Of a DNA stretch of 30,881 nt, positions 24,088 to 30,881 are shown piece by piece. This DNA comes from CALLCD01 sp039817885. Its GTDB lineage: Bacteria > Pseudomonadota > Alphaproteobacteria > Caulobacterales > Hyphomonadaceae. The stretch's first letter is position 1; each line of letters opens with the position of its first letter. A program made the translations under genes and the position numbers. The notes below the pieces were generated by a model. The model was not told the origin of the DNA. It worked only from the letters and a program-made list of their open reading frames with translations, and did no database searches. The stretch is from positions 1-30,881 of the forward strand of contig JBCBUY010000029.1 of the NCBI GenBank assembly GCA_039817885.1. Direction: 5' to 3'.

Positions 24088-25242
24088 CTACCGCCCCAGA
24101 ATCCACATATCTATAACTCGCTGAGCGTATTGTAGCGCTGTCGCATATCGCCCGTTTTGTACAGCCGTGCGGGCGCGCCAGGCGAAACTTTTGCCAATTC
24201 TGCGAACAATCGAACGCCCGATTGCCGATGACGCTGCAAGCCTTGTAAATGCCCTTTGTGCGTCCCGATCGCTTAAGAAAGTTTGGGTTCCAAATTTTGA
24301 TCCGCTCACGCGTCTTAGGAGTTCGCGCTCTGCTGGCATCAGCGCATCTAAGGCTTCTTCTGCCGCCAATTCGAATTCTTCAACTGACCGCACCCAAAGG
24401 CCATGGCGGGCAAAAATGACGCCGCGCTGTATCCTGGCCCTACGCCGGGTCAGTCCATCTATCAAAGCGCGCTCTGGCACAAACATCTGAAGGGGAAGCT
24501 CGTCCATATATTTGGTCACAATATCCCGGCTGGCTTTGATCCAGGCTGTGTCCCGCTGATCGATCCGGATTGGATCAGCCGCTGTCCCGCGCGTGCCGTC
24601 ATGTTGCCGTTGGTGAAACAGTATACCCGGCACGGCCACGGGCTGGGCGACCAGCGCCAGCCGGATAAGCATGTCATAGTCTTCAGAGTAGATTGGTGTG
24701 AATGGCCCGACGTGCTCATAGATCTCTTTGCGCACCATCATGCCCGGCTGGTGGGCAAAAAAGTCTTCAAGCGTCGCGCAGAGAAACTCCGCCGGGGAAC
24801 TTTCATACCAGTATCCGGTGTCAAGTGTGTGCCGCGAACCGGTGTTTTCATCGTCGAAAAATCTGTCATGGCGGCCATATGCAAAGCCTGCCTCCGGCGC
24901 TGATTCAAGCGCTGACACAAGACGGTCTCGCGCGTCGGATGAGACGATATCGTCATCGTCCACTATCCAAACGAGATCGCCGCTCACATCGGGGAGTGCA
25001 CGATTGAGCGCTGCTGATTTCCCCGCATTTTCTTGCGTAACAACACGTAGGCGATCGGTGTAGGCCGACAGGACATCCGCAGTATCGTCTTGAGATCCAT
25101 CGTTCACCACGATGACCTCATCTTGCGTGTGAAGTTGCGCAAGAATGGCATCAAGGCTTTCCCCGATGAATTTTGCCCGATTGTAAGTGGGCACAATCAC
25201 GGAAACACGTGTTGGGTGTTGTTTCGTAGCGGACTCGTTCAT
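24088..25242 (-). CDS. Glycosyltransferase family 2
   Basis: A 384-residue GT-A enzyme: VSVIVPTYNRAKFIGESLDAIL, VVNDGSQDDT (46-53), NAGKSAALNRAL, metal site IVDDDDIV (95-98) and YSEDYDMLIRLAL with the likely catalytic Asp. A long C-terminal helical region (about 240-384) with many Arg residues follows the catalytic domain. It is the first gene of the minus-strand glycan group. About 195 bases lie between its start and the upstream metC-like gene, enough for a promoter, though none is convincing. The ribosome-binding site is weak. Confidence 0.88.
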   Translation of the reverse strand: MNESATKQHPTRVSVIVPTYNRAKFIGESLDAILAQLHTQDEVIVVNDGSQDDTADVLSAYTDRLRVVTQENAGKSAALNRALPDVSGDLVWIVDDDDIVSSDARDRLVSALESAPEAGFAYGRHDRFFDDENTGSRHTLDTGYWYESSPAEFLCATLEDFFAHQPGMMVRKEIYEHVGPFTPIYSEDYDMLIRLALVAQPVAVPGILFHQRQHDGTRGTAADPIRIDQRDTAWIKASRDIVTKYMDELPLQMFVPERALIDGLTRRRARIQRGVIFARHGLWVRSVEEFELAAEEALDALMPAERELLRRVSGSKFGTQTFLSDRDAQRAFTRLAASSAIGRSIVRRIGKSFAWRARTAVQNGRYATALQYAQRVIDMWILGR

Positions 25243-25436
25243 GTGCGACTATCGGAACTTGGCGGTTTCCCAGCGTAAGGCAGCATAAGTGCTTGTTAGA
25301 GCTTTTCAATTTTTGCGCCAAATTCCTCCGATTGGAGACGTGGATCGCTCGGCCTATGGATATGCGGGTCGATCACCGCAGTGTCTGAGGGGTTCGGGTG
25401 GCGGTGGAGGCTCAGCGATAATGCTTCGCAGCGTAC

Positions 25437-26594
25437 CTAGCCGCGATAAGCATCAAGCGCATGACTGAGTTCATCTTGTAAATCGCCTGGATCTTCTAAA
25501 CCGACATGCAGTCGGATCAGTCGATCTGAGGATTCCTTCAGCCAGTGACCTTTGGTCCGTTGTGCGTCTGGATCCGCAGGAATGGCAAGGCTCTCATAGC
25601 CCCCCCAGGAAAATCCGAGCCCAAAAAGCTCCAGCGTCTCGAAGAAGGCACGAAATGCGGCATCGCCGCGATCCTCAAGACGGACACCGAACAAGCCGTT
25701 CGCGCCTGAGAAGTCGCGTTGCCAGATGTGGTGATCCGGGTGACTTGGGAGCGCCGGATGCAAAACAGCGGAGACGCCATTTTGGGCTTCCAGCCACGTT
25801 GCGATCGTCCGTCCGGCACTGTCATGGGCTTGAACACGCGGGACAATGGTGCGCAGGCCCCGAAGAGCCATATAGGCATCGTCTGGACCGAGGGTGAGAC
25901 CCCAATCCGTCGCTGCGTCCTTGACCATTTTCCCGTGTTTCTCCGATGCCGTCATGACGGCTCCGCCGAAGCAGTCGGCGTGGCCGACGACATATTTTGT
26001 CAGGGCCTGTACGGAAATATCGATGCCTAGATCCAGCGGCCGGTGAAGCACACCGCAGCCCCAGGTATTGTCCATAATGGTTGTGATGCCACGGGATTGA
26101 GCCAGGGTCGCGATCGCTTGTGTGTCGCACAATTCGAATGTCAGGGAGCCGGGCGATTCAAGAAGAATGGCCGTTGTTTTGTCAGTAATGAGATCTGAAA
26201 GATCAGCGCCGATGCGAGCCGGGAAAAATGTGGCATCGACGCCCATGGCCCGTAGTCGCCGGCGGCAGTAGCGCCGGCTTGGGCCGTAGACATTGTCGGC
26301 AACGAGGACATGGTCACCGGACTTCACGGCACTTGCGACCGCTAACCCGCAGGCAGCAACACCTGTTGGCGCGAGCTGTGCCTGGGTGGCATTTTCGAGG
26401 GCACAAAGCCCCGCCTCAAGTTCCCGATGGCTGCTAAGGCCTATGCGTCCATAGGTTTGACGCCCCGCCTCGTACAATGCGTCGATGTCTGGCATCAGAA
26501 GCGTGGAGCCTCGCTCCACGCCAGGATTGACGGTCCGGTTGGGGCGTCCGCCGGATCGCTCGTGGACGAGCCGTGTGGGGAGCTTTTTGGTCAT
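25437..26594 (-). CDS. metC: Cystathionine beta-lyase-like PLP enzyme
   Basis: A 385-residue Cys/Met metabolism PLP enzyme. The PLP Lys is Lys200 in SVQALTKYVVGHAD. Other family blocks are YGRIGLSSHRELE, NVYGPSRRYCRR, DNTWGCGVLHRPLDLG and LIRLHVGLEDPGDL. Lyase members cleave cystathionine to homocysteine, pyruvate and ammonia; the family also includes gamma-lyases and synthases, so activity is inferred from close resemblance to MetC of alphaproteobacteria. The ATG at 26594 overlaps the sulfurtransferase stop (ATGA), the third gene of a cysK-sulfurtransferase-metC operon. Fifteen in-frame codons upstream lie inside the previous gene and are unlikely to be used. Confidence 0.88.
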   Translation of the reverse strand: MTKKLPTRLVHERSGGRPNRTVNPGVERGSTLLMPDIDALYEAGRQTYGRIGLSSHRELEAGLCALENATQAQLAPTGVAACGLAVASAVKSGDHVLVADNVYGPSRRYCRRRLRAMGVDATFFPARIGADLSDLITDKTTAILLESPGSLTFELCDTQAIATLAQSRGITTIMDNTWGCGVLHRPLDLGIDISVQALTKYVVGHADCFGGAVMTASEKHGKMVKDAATDWGLTLGPDDAYMALRGLRTIVPRVQAHDSAGRTIATWLEAQNGVSAVLHPALPSHPDHHIWQRDFSGANGLFGVRLEDRGDAAFRAFFETLELFGLGFSWGGYESLAIPADPDAQRTKGHWLKESSDRLIRLHVGLEDPGDLQDELSHALDAYRG

Positions 26595-27451
26595 CCAGCT
26601 GTGCCCGTTGCAACGGGACGTTCGGGATCGGAGCCCCATTCGGTCCAGGAGCCATCATAGATGGAGACGAGGTCATTGCCGATGACGGCTGCGCCGAGCG
26701 CAAGGATCGCTGCGGACACACCGGAGCCACAGGTGGCGATAAAGGGATCGGTGGCTTTAAGGCCCGCCGCTTCAAAGGTCGCAGCAAGCTCGCTTGCGGA
26801 CTTCAGCATGCCACTCTCGGTAATCAAGTCCCCGCTTGGTAGGGAGGCACTGCCCGGGATGTGACCGGAGGGGAGGTTGTCTCGAGGTTCCGGGACAACA
26901 CCGGCAAATCGTCCCGTCGGTCGCGCATCGACAATGCGGACAGACTTGCCGGCGGCGGCATCAAGGACTTGCTCTGTGGACTTTACCAGGTCGCCGCGGA
27001 CACGGGGCGTGAAGTGGCGTTCGACAGCGACAGGGGGCAGGTCTTCTGTATCTCCATCTTCGCCAAGCCAGGCGTTGAATCCTCCATCAAGCACATGAAC
27101 GTCCTGGTGGCCCATCAGACGGAATAACCACCAGGCGCGGGCAGAGGCGAGAAATTGGTTTCGATCATAGATGATTAGCCGATTGCCATCCCCAAGACCG
27201 AGCTTACGTACTTTTGCCGAAAAGACATGCGGTGGCGGCGCGGTGTGCGGCAGATCTGCCTCGGGGTCGGCAATCTCATCAATGTCGAAAAAGACTGCCC
27301 CGGGAATGTGTGTGTCATTATAGGCCTGCCGGCCCGTTTGCGGTGGATTGGTGAACGGGGCGAACCAGGTCGCCTCCACGATCCGGACGTCCGGGGCGTC
27401 AAGATTATTCTTCAGCCATGCCGCAGATATGAGGGGAGATGTGTCGGTCAT
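26591..27451 (-). CDS. sseA: Thiosulfate/3-mercaptopyruvate sulfurtransferase
   Basis: A 286-residue protein with two rhodanese domains. The N-terminal one is inactive, as usual (DRNQFLASARAWWLFRLMGH, no Cys loop). The C-terminal active loop reads CGSGVSA with Cys241; CG-S/T-GV loops point to 3-mercaptopyruvate rather than thiosulfate as donor. R181 and other substrate Arg residues are present around RPTGRFAGV. The ATG at 27451 lies two bases after the cysK stop. Its role next to CysK and MetC is presumably cysteine-derived sulfur transfer or cyanide detoxification. An upstream in-frame start inside cysK is less likely. Confidence 0.88.
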   Translation of the reverse strand: MTDTSPLISAAWLKNNLDAPDVRIVEATWFAPFTNPPQTGRQAYNDTHIPGAVFFDIDEIADPEADLPHTAPPPHVFSAKVRKLGLGDGNRLIIYDRNQFLASARAWWLFRLMGHQDVHVLDGGFNAWLGEDGDTEDLPPVAVERHFTPRVRGDLVKSTEQVLDAAAGKSVRIVDARPTGRFAGVVPEPRDNLPSGHIPGSASLPSGDLITESGMLKSASELAATFEAAGLKATDPFIATCGSGVSAAILALGAAVIGNDLVSIYDGSWTEWGSDPERPVATGTAG

Positions 27452-27453
27452 GA

Positions 27454-28458
27454 TTAGTGTTCCATCCATTCAGGCACGGGGAGGTCCTTTGACCGCAAGA
27501 AATCCGGATTGAAGAGTTTGGACTGGTATCGATTCCCATAGTCGCAGAGCACGGTGACGATTGTCTTTCCAGGTCCGAGTTCACGGGCGAGCTTCATGGC
27601 TCCCGCGATATTGATTCCGGCCGAGCCTCCCAGGCACAACCCTTCTTCCTGAATAAGGTTGAAGATGACTTCGAGTGCTTCAGCATCATGAACGCGGTAA
27701 GGATGGTCAATCACCACATTTTCCAGATTGGCGGTGACGCGTCCCTGGCCAATGCCTTCGGTGATGGATGAGCCTTCCGCTTTCAGCTCGCCATTCTTAT
27801 AGTACTCGTAGAGGGCCGCTCCGCCCGGGTCTGCAATACCGATCTGAATATCGGGGTTTCGTTCCTTGAGCGCCATGGAGACGCCGCCCAGCGTTCCGCC
27901 GGATCCGACCGCGCAGATAAACCCGTCAATGTTTCCATCGAGCTGATCGAAGACCTCTGGTCCGGTTGTTTCATAGTGCGCCTGGCGATTGGCGACATTG
28001 TCGAACTGGTTTGCCCAGATCACGCCGTTTGGATCGTTCTCGGCGAGTTCGGAGGCCAGGCGCCGGGAATAGTGGATATAATTGTTGGGGTTCTTGTAAG
28101 GAACCGCGTCGACCTCGATCAATTGCGCGCCAAGCAATCTGACCGCGTCCTTCTTTTCTTGGCTCTGTGTCCGCGGCATCACGATGACAACGCGATAGCC
28201 AAGCGCACCGCCCACCAGTGCCAGGCCAATACCGGTATTGCCGGCGGTGCCTTCGACAATTGTGCCTCCGGGGCGGAGTTGGCCTGTTTTCTCGGCGTCT
28301 CTCACAATGCCGAGCGCTGCACGGTCTTTTACGGATTGACCCGGGTTCAGGAACTCGGCCTTGCCAAGGATCTCACACCCCGTTTCTTCGGAGGCGCGTT
28401 TCATCCGGACAAGAGGGGTATTGCCGATCGTTTCGATCACGGAGGGGAAGGTTTGCAT
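27454..28458 (-). CDS. cysK: Cysteine synthase A (O-acetylserine sulfhydrylase)
   Basis: A 334-residue PLP enzyme forming cysteine from O-acetylserine and sulfide. PLP Lys44 lies in NPGQSVKDRAAL. The substrate loop EGTAGNTGIGLA, phosphate loop GSGGTLGG and EGLCLGGSAGIN are all present. The GQSVKDRAA version of the motif and the length fit the alphaproteobacterial CysK branch; O-phosphoserine or cystathionine beta-synthase activity is possible but less likely. It is the first gene of the sulfur operon with sseA and metC. The ATG at 28458 has no clear ribosome-binding site. It is divergent from the DUF6134-like gene across 199 bases. Confidence 0.9.
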   Translation of the reverse strand: MQTFPSVIETIGNTPLVRMKRASEETGCEILGKAEFLNPGQSVKDRAALGIVRDAEKTGQLRPGGTIVEGTAGNTGIGLALVGGALGYRVVIVMPRTQSQEKKDAVRLLGAQLIEVDAVPYKNPNNYIHYSRRLASELAENDPNGVIWANQFDNVANRQAHYETTGPEVFDQLDGNIDGFICAVGSGGTLGGVSMALKERNPDIQIGIADPGGAALYEYYKNGELKAEGSSITEGIGQGRVTANLENVVIDHPYRVHDAEALEVIFNLIQEEGLCLGGSAGINIAGAMKLARELGPGKTIVTVLCDYGNRYQSKLFNPDFLRSKDLPVPEWMEH

Positions 28459-28657
28459 CTTGTGTCGCAGTGCCTTGGAGGATGTCTTATTTTGGCCGGA
28501 CGCTAAGGCGCGCGGGGATTTGGTTCAACCACCTCTTCGTGATTTGTTGAAAAAATCGAACTAATGCAGTTATTTGCAAACTTGGCCCAGATCATTCATT
28601 GGACGTTCAAATAAAATATACTAGATCGTATACGAAATCGAGTAAGAGGTTCGTTTC

Positions 28658-29356
28658 ATGAGATCTTTAACGATTGCATTGGCGGCTATGGCGCTGCCGG
28701 TTACGGCGTTTTCGGACACGGCGCATAGTGACCTTGTCGGCGAGGCTGACACGGCGGTGCTGCCCGTTTGGGAGCCGATCGGCGGTGAGACCATTTCTTT
28801 CGAAGTGCTGCGCAAAGGCAAGCCCTTCGGTACCCATGTCGTCAGCTTTGACAAGTCTGAGGACGGAACATTGCAAGTGGTCAACGATATTGATCTGCAA
28901 GTTAAGTTTGGGCCAATTACGGCTTACAGATATCGCCACGATTCCACTGAAGTTTGGGAAGAGGGGAAACTTGTCACGCTAACCGGGGAAACGCGGAAAG
29001 AGGGCAAGGATCTCAGCGTGTCTGCCTTGGCCAGTGATGCGGCCCTCGGGGTAACCGGAACCAATTATTCCGGAACCGTCGGCGCAGACGTCATTCCATC
29101 GAGCCACTGGCACAGCGGGCAAGTTTTCAGCGATGCCGTCCTGTCGAGCGAGGGAGGACAAATGCTGGATTTGCGGGTCGACAATCTCGGTATCGAGACC
29201 GTTACTGTCGACGGTGAACAGATCGAGGCGACGCGGTTTCGCCTGTATTCTGATCTGTCATTCGACCTTTGGTATGATGCCGATGGCCGTTGGGTGAAAT
29301 GTGCTTTTGAAGCACGCGGTCAAGCCATCGAATACGTGCTTCAAGATTTGTATTAG
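28658..29356 (+). CDS. Exported DUF6134-like protein
   Basis: A 232-residue protein with signal peptide MRSLTIALAAMALPVTAFSD and a mature beta-rich domain. The pattern WEPIGGETISFEVLRKGKPFGTHVVSF, then AYRYRHDSTEVWEEGKL and SFDLWYDADGRWVKCAFEARGQAIEYVL, matches what I recall of the DUF6134 family. The alternating strands suggest a beta barrel or half-barrel that could hold a lipid. No enzymatic residues can be named. It converges on the cyclopropane synthase gene with a 25-base gap, an association that may be functional. AAGAGG precedes the ATG. TCGTATACGA, a ten-base palindrome, lies at 28626-28635 in the promoter region. Confidence 0.7.
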   Translation: MRSLTIALAAMALPVTAFSDTAHSDLVGEADTAVLPVWEPIGGETISFEVLRKGKPFGTHVVSFDKSEDGTLQVVNDIDLQVKFGPITAYRYRHDSTEVWEEGKLVTLTGETRKEGKDLSVSALASDAALGVTGTNYSGTVGADVIPSSHWHSGQVFSDAVLSSEGGQMLDLRVDNLGIETVTVDGEQIEATRFRLYSDLSFDLWYDADGRWVKCAFEARGQAIEYVLQDLY

Positions 29357-29381
29357 GGGTCTCGCGGTCGACGTCTGACCA

Positions 29382-30611
29382 TCACGGTTTGGACAGCACA
29401 AACTGTCCGACATTGATGCGCCCCCCCATAAACCCGGCTTCGCAATAGCTTAGATAGAAATTCCACATCCGCTTGAAGGGAAGATCGAAGCCGAGCTTGG
29501 CAATATCTGGCCAGGCCTCGTTGAAGCGTTTGGCCCAGGAGTTCAAAGTCCGGGCATAGTCCGGGCCGAAGTATTGCGTGCCGTCATAGCGGAGTTCGGC
29601 TGCCGAAAAATGGGTTTTGAGGGCTTCCTCGCTTGGAAGCATGCCGCCCGGAAAGATATATCGCTGAATGAAGTCAGCCCGTTTTCGATAGCTATCGAAA
29701 AGATCGTCATCGATCGTGATAACCTGGAGTGCCGCGCGGGCCCCGGGCTTTAGCACATTCTGAATTTTGGAGAAATAATCAGGCCAGTATTGTTCGCCAA
29801 CTGCTTCGAACATTTCAATCGACGCAACTGCATCATATGTGCCTTTATGGTCGCGATAGTCTTCCAGTCGGATTTCAACGCGATCTTCCAGTCCGGCGGC
29901 TTTTATACGATGGATTGCGTATTCGCGCTGCGCTTCAGAAATTGTCAGACACGTCACCTTCGCGCCTGTCTTGCGTGCCGCATGTTCTGCAAAGCCGCCC
30001 CAGCCGCAACCTATTTCAAGAACGTTGCTGTCAGTGCCCAGCCGTAGGCTTTCGCAGATGGCATCATATTTGGCGGCTTGGGCATGTTCGAGACTGGTGT
30101 TCGGGCTCGCATACAGACCCGAAGAATATGTCATAGTGGGGTCAAGCCACATGGAATAGAATTCGTTTCCAAGATCGTAATGGCTCATAATGTTTCGCCG
30201 CGCGCCTTCACGGCTATTCCGGTTCAACCCATGGCGAATTTTGTTGATCCAGCGGACAAGGGCGCGTCCTCTTGCGAGGCTTCCATTTCCCACGGCATCG
30301 AAATTGTCCGAGAAATATCGAAGGACAGCCGTCAGATCGGGGGTCGACCACTGGTTCTCCATATAGCTTTCTGCAAAGCCTATATCGCCGCTTGAGATTG
30401 CTCGATTTGCAAAGCGATAATCATTGACTTGGATTTCGGCTTCGGCTCCCGGAGTGTTGGAGTCAAAAACGATGACCCGGTCATCGGGCAGGCGAAACGT
30501 GATTTTTCCAGATTGAGCGGAGAGCAGGGCGAAGCCTGCAAGCGTGAAGCTTGTGGGAATACCCGACATTTGGCGGATAGACTTTGCGGATGCCTGAATA
30601 GGTTTCGTCAT
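29382..30611 (-). CDS. cfa: Cyclopropane-fatty-acyl-phospholipid synthase
   Basis: A 409-residue SAM-dependent enzyme that adds a methylene bridge to unsaturated acyl chains of membrane phospholipids. Seen: an N-terminal lipid-binding domain (about 20-120), IMSHYDLGNEFYSMWLDPTMTYSSG at the substrate entrance, the SAM motif VLEIGCGWGGFAEHAAR (197-213), and FIQRYIFPGGMLPSEE. Length is close to the family norm (about 380-410). AAGGAAC lies just ahead of the ATG. It follows a DUF1365 gene by 21 bases, a pairing common for this enzyme. The upstream fabA could supply the unsaturated chains it modifies. Confidence 0.93.
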   Translation of the reverse strand: MTKPIQASAKSIRQMSGIPTSFTLAGFALLSAQSGKITFRLPDDRVIVFDSNTPGAEAEIQVNDYRFANRAISSGDIGFAESYMENQWSTPDLTAVLRYFSDNFDAVGNGSLARGRALVRWINKIRHGLNRNSREGARRNIMSHYDLGNEFYSMWLDPTMTYSSGLYASPNTSLEHAQAAKYDAICESLRLGTDSNVLEIGCGWGGFAEHAARKTGAKVTCLTISEAQREYAIHRIKAAGLEDRVEIRLEDYRDHKGTYDAVASIEMFEAVGEQYWPDYFSKIQNVLKPGARAALQVITIDDDLFDSYRKRADFIQRYIFPGGMLPSEEALKTHFSAAELRYDGTQYFGPDYARTLNSWAKRFNEAWPDIAKLGFDLPFKRMWNFYLSYCEAGFMGGRINVGQFVLSKP

Positions 30612-30632
30612 AGTTCCTTGTTCTTTTTAACT

Positions 30633-30881
30633 TTATATCCCGGTATTCACCGTTTCGGCAATAGGGGATGCTGTGGTGGCGGGCTCTTTGTGAGGGGTCG
30701 GCCTTGATCGAAAGCCTGCGCCCTTCAACCAGATTTTGAGCGCTTCCCAATGGATTCCGAGCGTTACGCCATGGGTTGAGAATGGGCGCGTCAATGCCGC
30801 GCGTGCGAATGCTGCGTCCGTTGCCGGGTGGCTTCTGGCTTTTATGTTCGCCATGTGAATCCGCTGGTCTTGGTCGAAATT
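30633..30881 (-). CDS. DUF1365-family protein, C-terminal part
   Basis: The frame is open to the window edge, so the first residues are missing; about 82 residues remain. The stretch ARAALTRPF...VTLGIHWEALKIWLKGAGFRSRP matches the C-terminal end of DUF1365 proteins, in which a similar IHWEALRLWLKG block is conserved. These proteins are usually encoded between a flavin amine oxidase and a cyclopropane fatty acid synthase, and the synthase follows here by 21 bases. Their biochemical role is unknown. A start at the internal ATG 30854 is unlikely because homology continues upstream of it. Confidence 0.8.
   Translation of the reverse strand, partial: NFDQDQRIHMANIKARSHPATDAAFARAALTRPFSTHGVTLGIHWEALKIWLKGAGFRSRPTPHKEPATTASPIAETVNTGI

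Noticed and set aside
1..30881. tRNA or rRNA genes, insertion sequences or phage attachment sites
   Set aside because: No cloverleaf-like, rRNA-like or transposase-coding sequence was recognised by reading; small RNAs cannot be excluded without a covariance search.

Overview
The window looks like a chromosomal segment from an alphaproteobacterium, probably a marine, stalked or budding lineage near Hyphomonadaceae or Parvularculales. The lineage is inferred; the class rests on a recognisable gene set. That set is a ChvI/ChvG two-component pair, a mannose-family PTS EIIA next to HPr, and ahcY. This is the order known from the alphaproteobacterial chvI-chvG-hprK-EIIA-HPr-ahcY neighbourhood. Sequence frames and start sites were read by eye; no database search was possible.

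Layout. 1-3.0 kb: the 3' end of an M19 dipeptidase, a 370-bp intergenic stretch with a palindrome, a terminator and a REP-like repeat, a 2-hydroxyacid dehydrogenase on the minus strand, an SH3-domain exported protein and fabA starting at TTG. 3.2-15.2 kb: an expanded and rearranged version of the ChvI/ChvG-PTS-AhcY block. chvI is separated from chvG by tspO, a small membrane protein, a desaturase-family di-iron oxygenase, a serine hydrolase behind a BlaI/MecI-like palindrome, and a cyclophilin. chvG is separated from EIIA-HPr by three minus-strand genes: a Flp-like pilin, a lipoprotein and a gluzincin-type metalloprotease lipoprotein. No hprK is present, and HPr carries His where HPr kinase would phosphorylate Ser46.

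15.3-25.2 kb: a surface-glycan island. It opens with a 54-residue C-terminal relic of a glucose-1-phosphate cytidylyltransferase. A plus-strand group follows (hexapeptide acetyltransferase, acyl carrier protein, SDR reductase, AMP-forming acyl ligase, hotdog thioesterase). It converges on a minus-strand group of three GT2 glycosyltransferases, one GT8 glycosyltransferase and a Wzx-type flippase. Together these suggest a lipid-linked oligosaccharide decorated with acetyl groups and a dedicated acyl group made on its own carrier protein; the linkage is an inference.

25.4-30.9 kb: a tight minus-strand sulfur operon (cysK, sulfurtransferase, metC-like lyase), an exported DUF6134-like protein, and a DUF1365-cyclopropane fatty acid synthase pair cut by the window edge.

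The two best candidates for follow-up are the acyl-ACP glycan-decoration cassette and the coupled loss of hprK and of the HPr regulatory serine.
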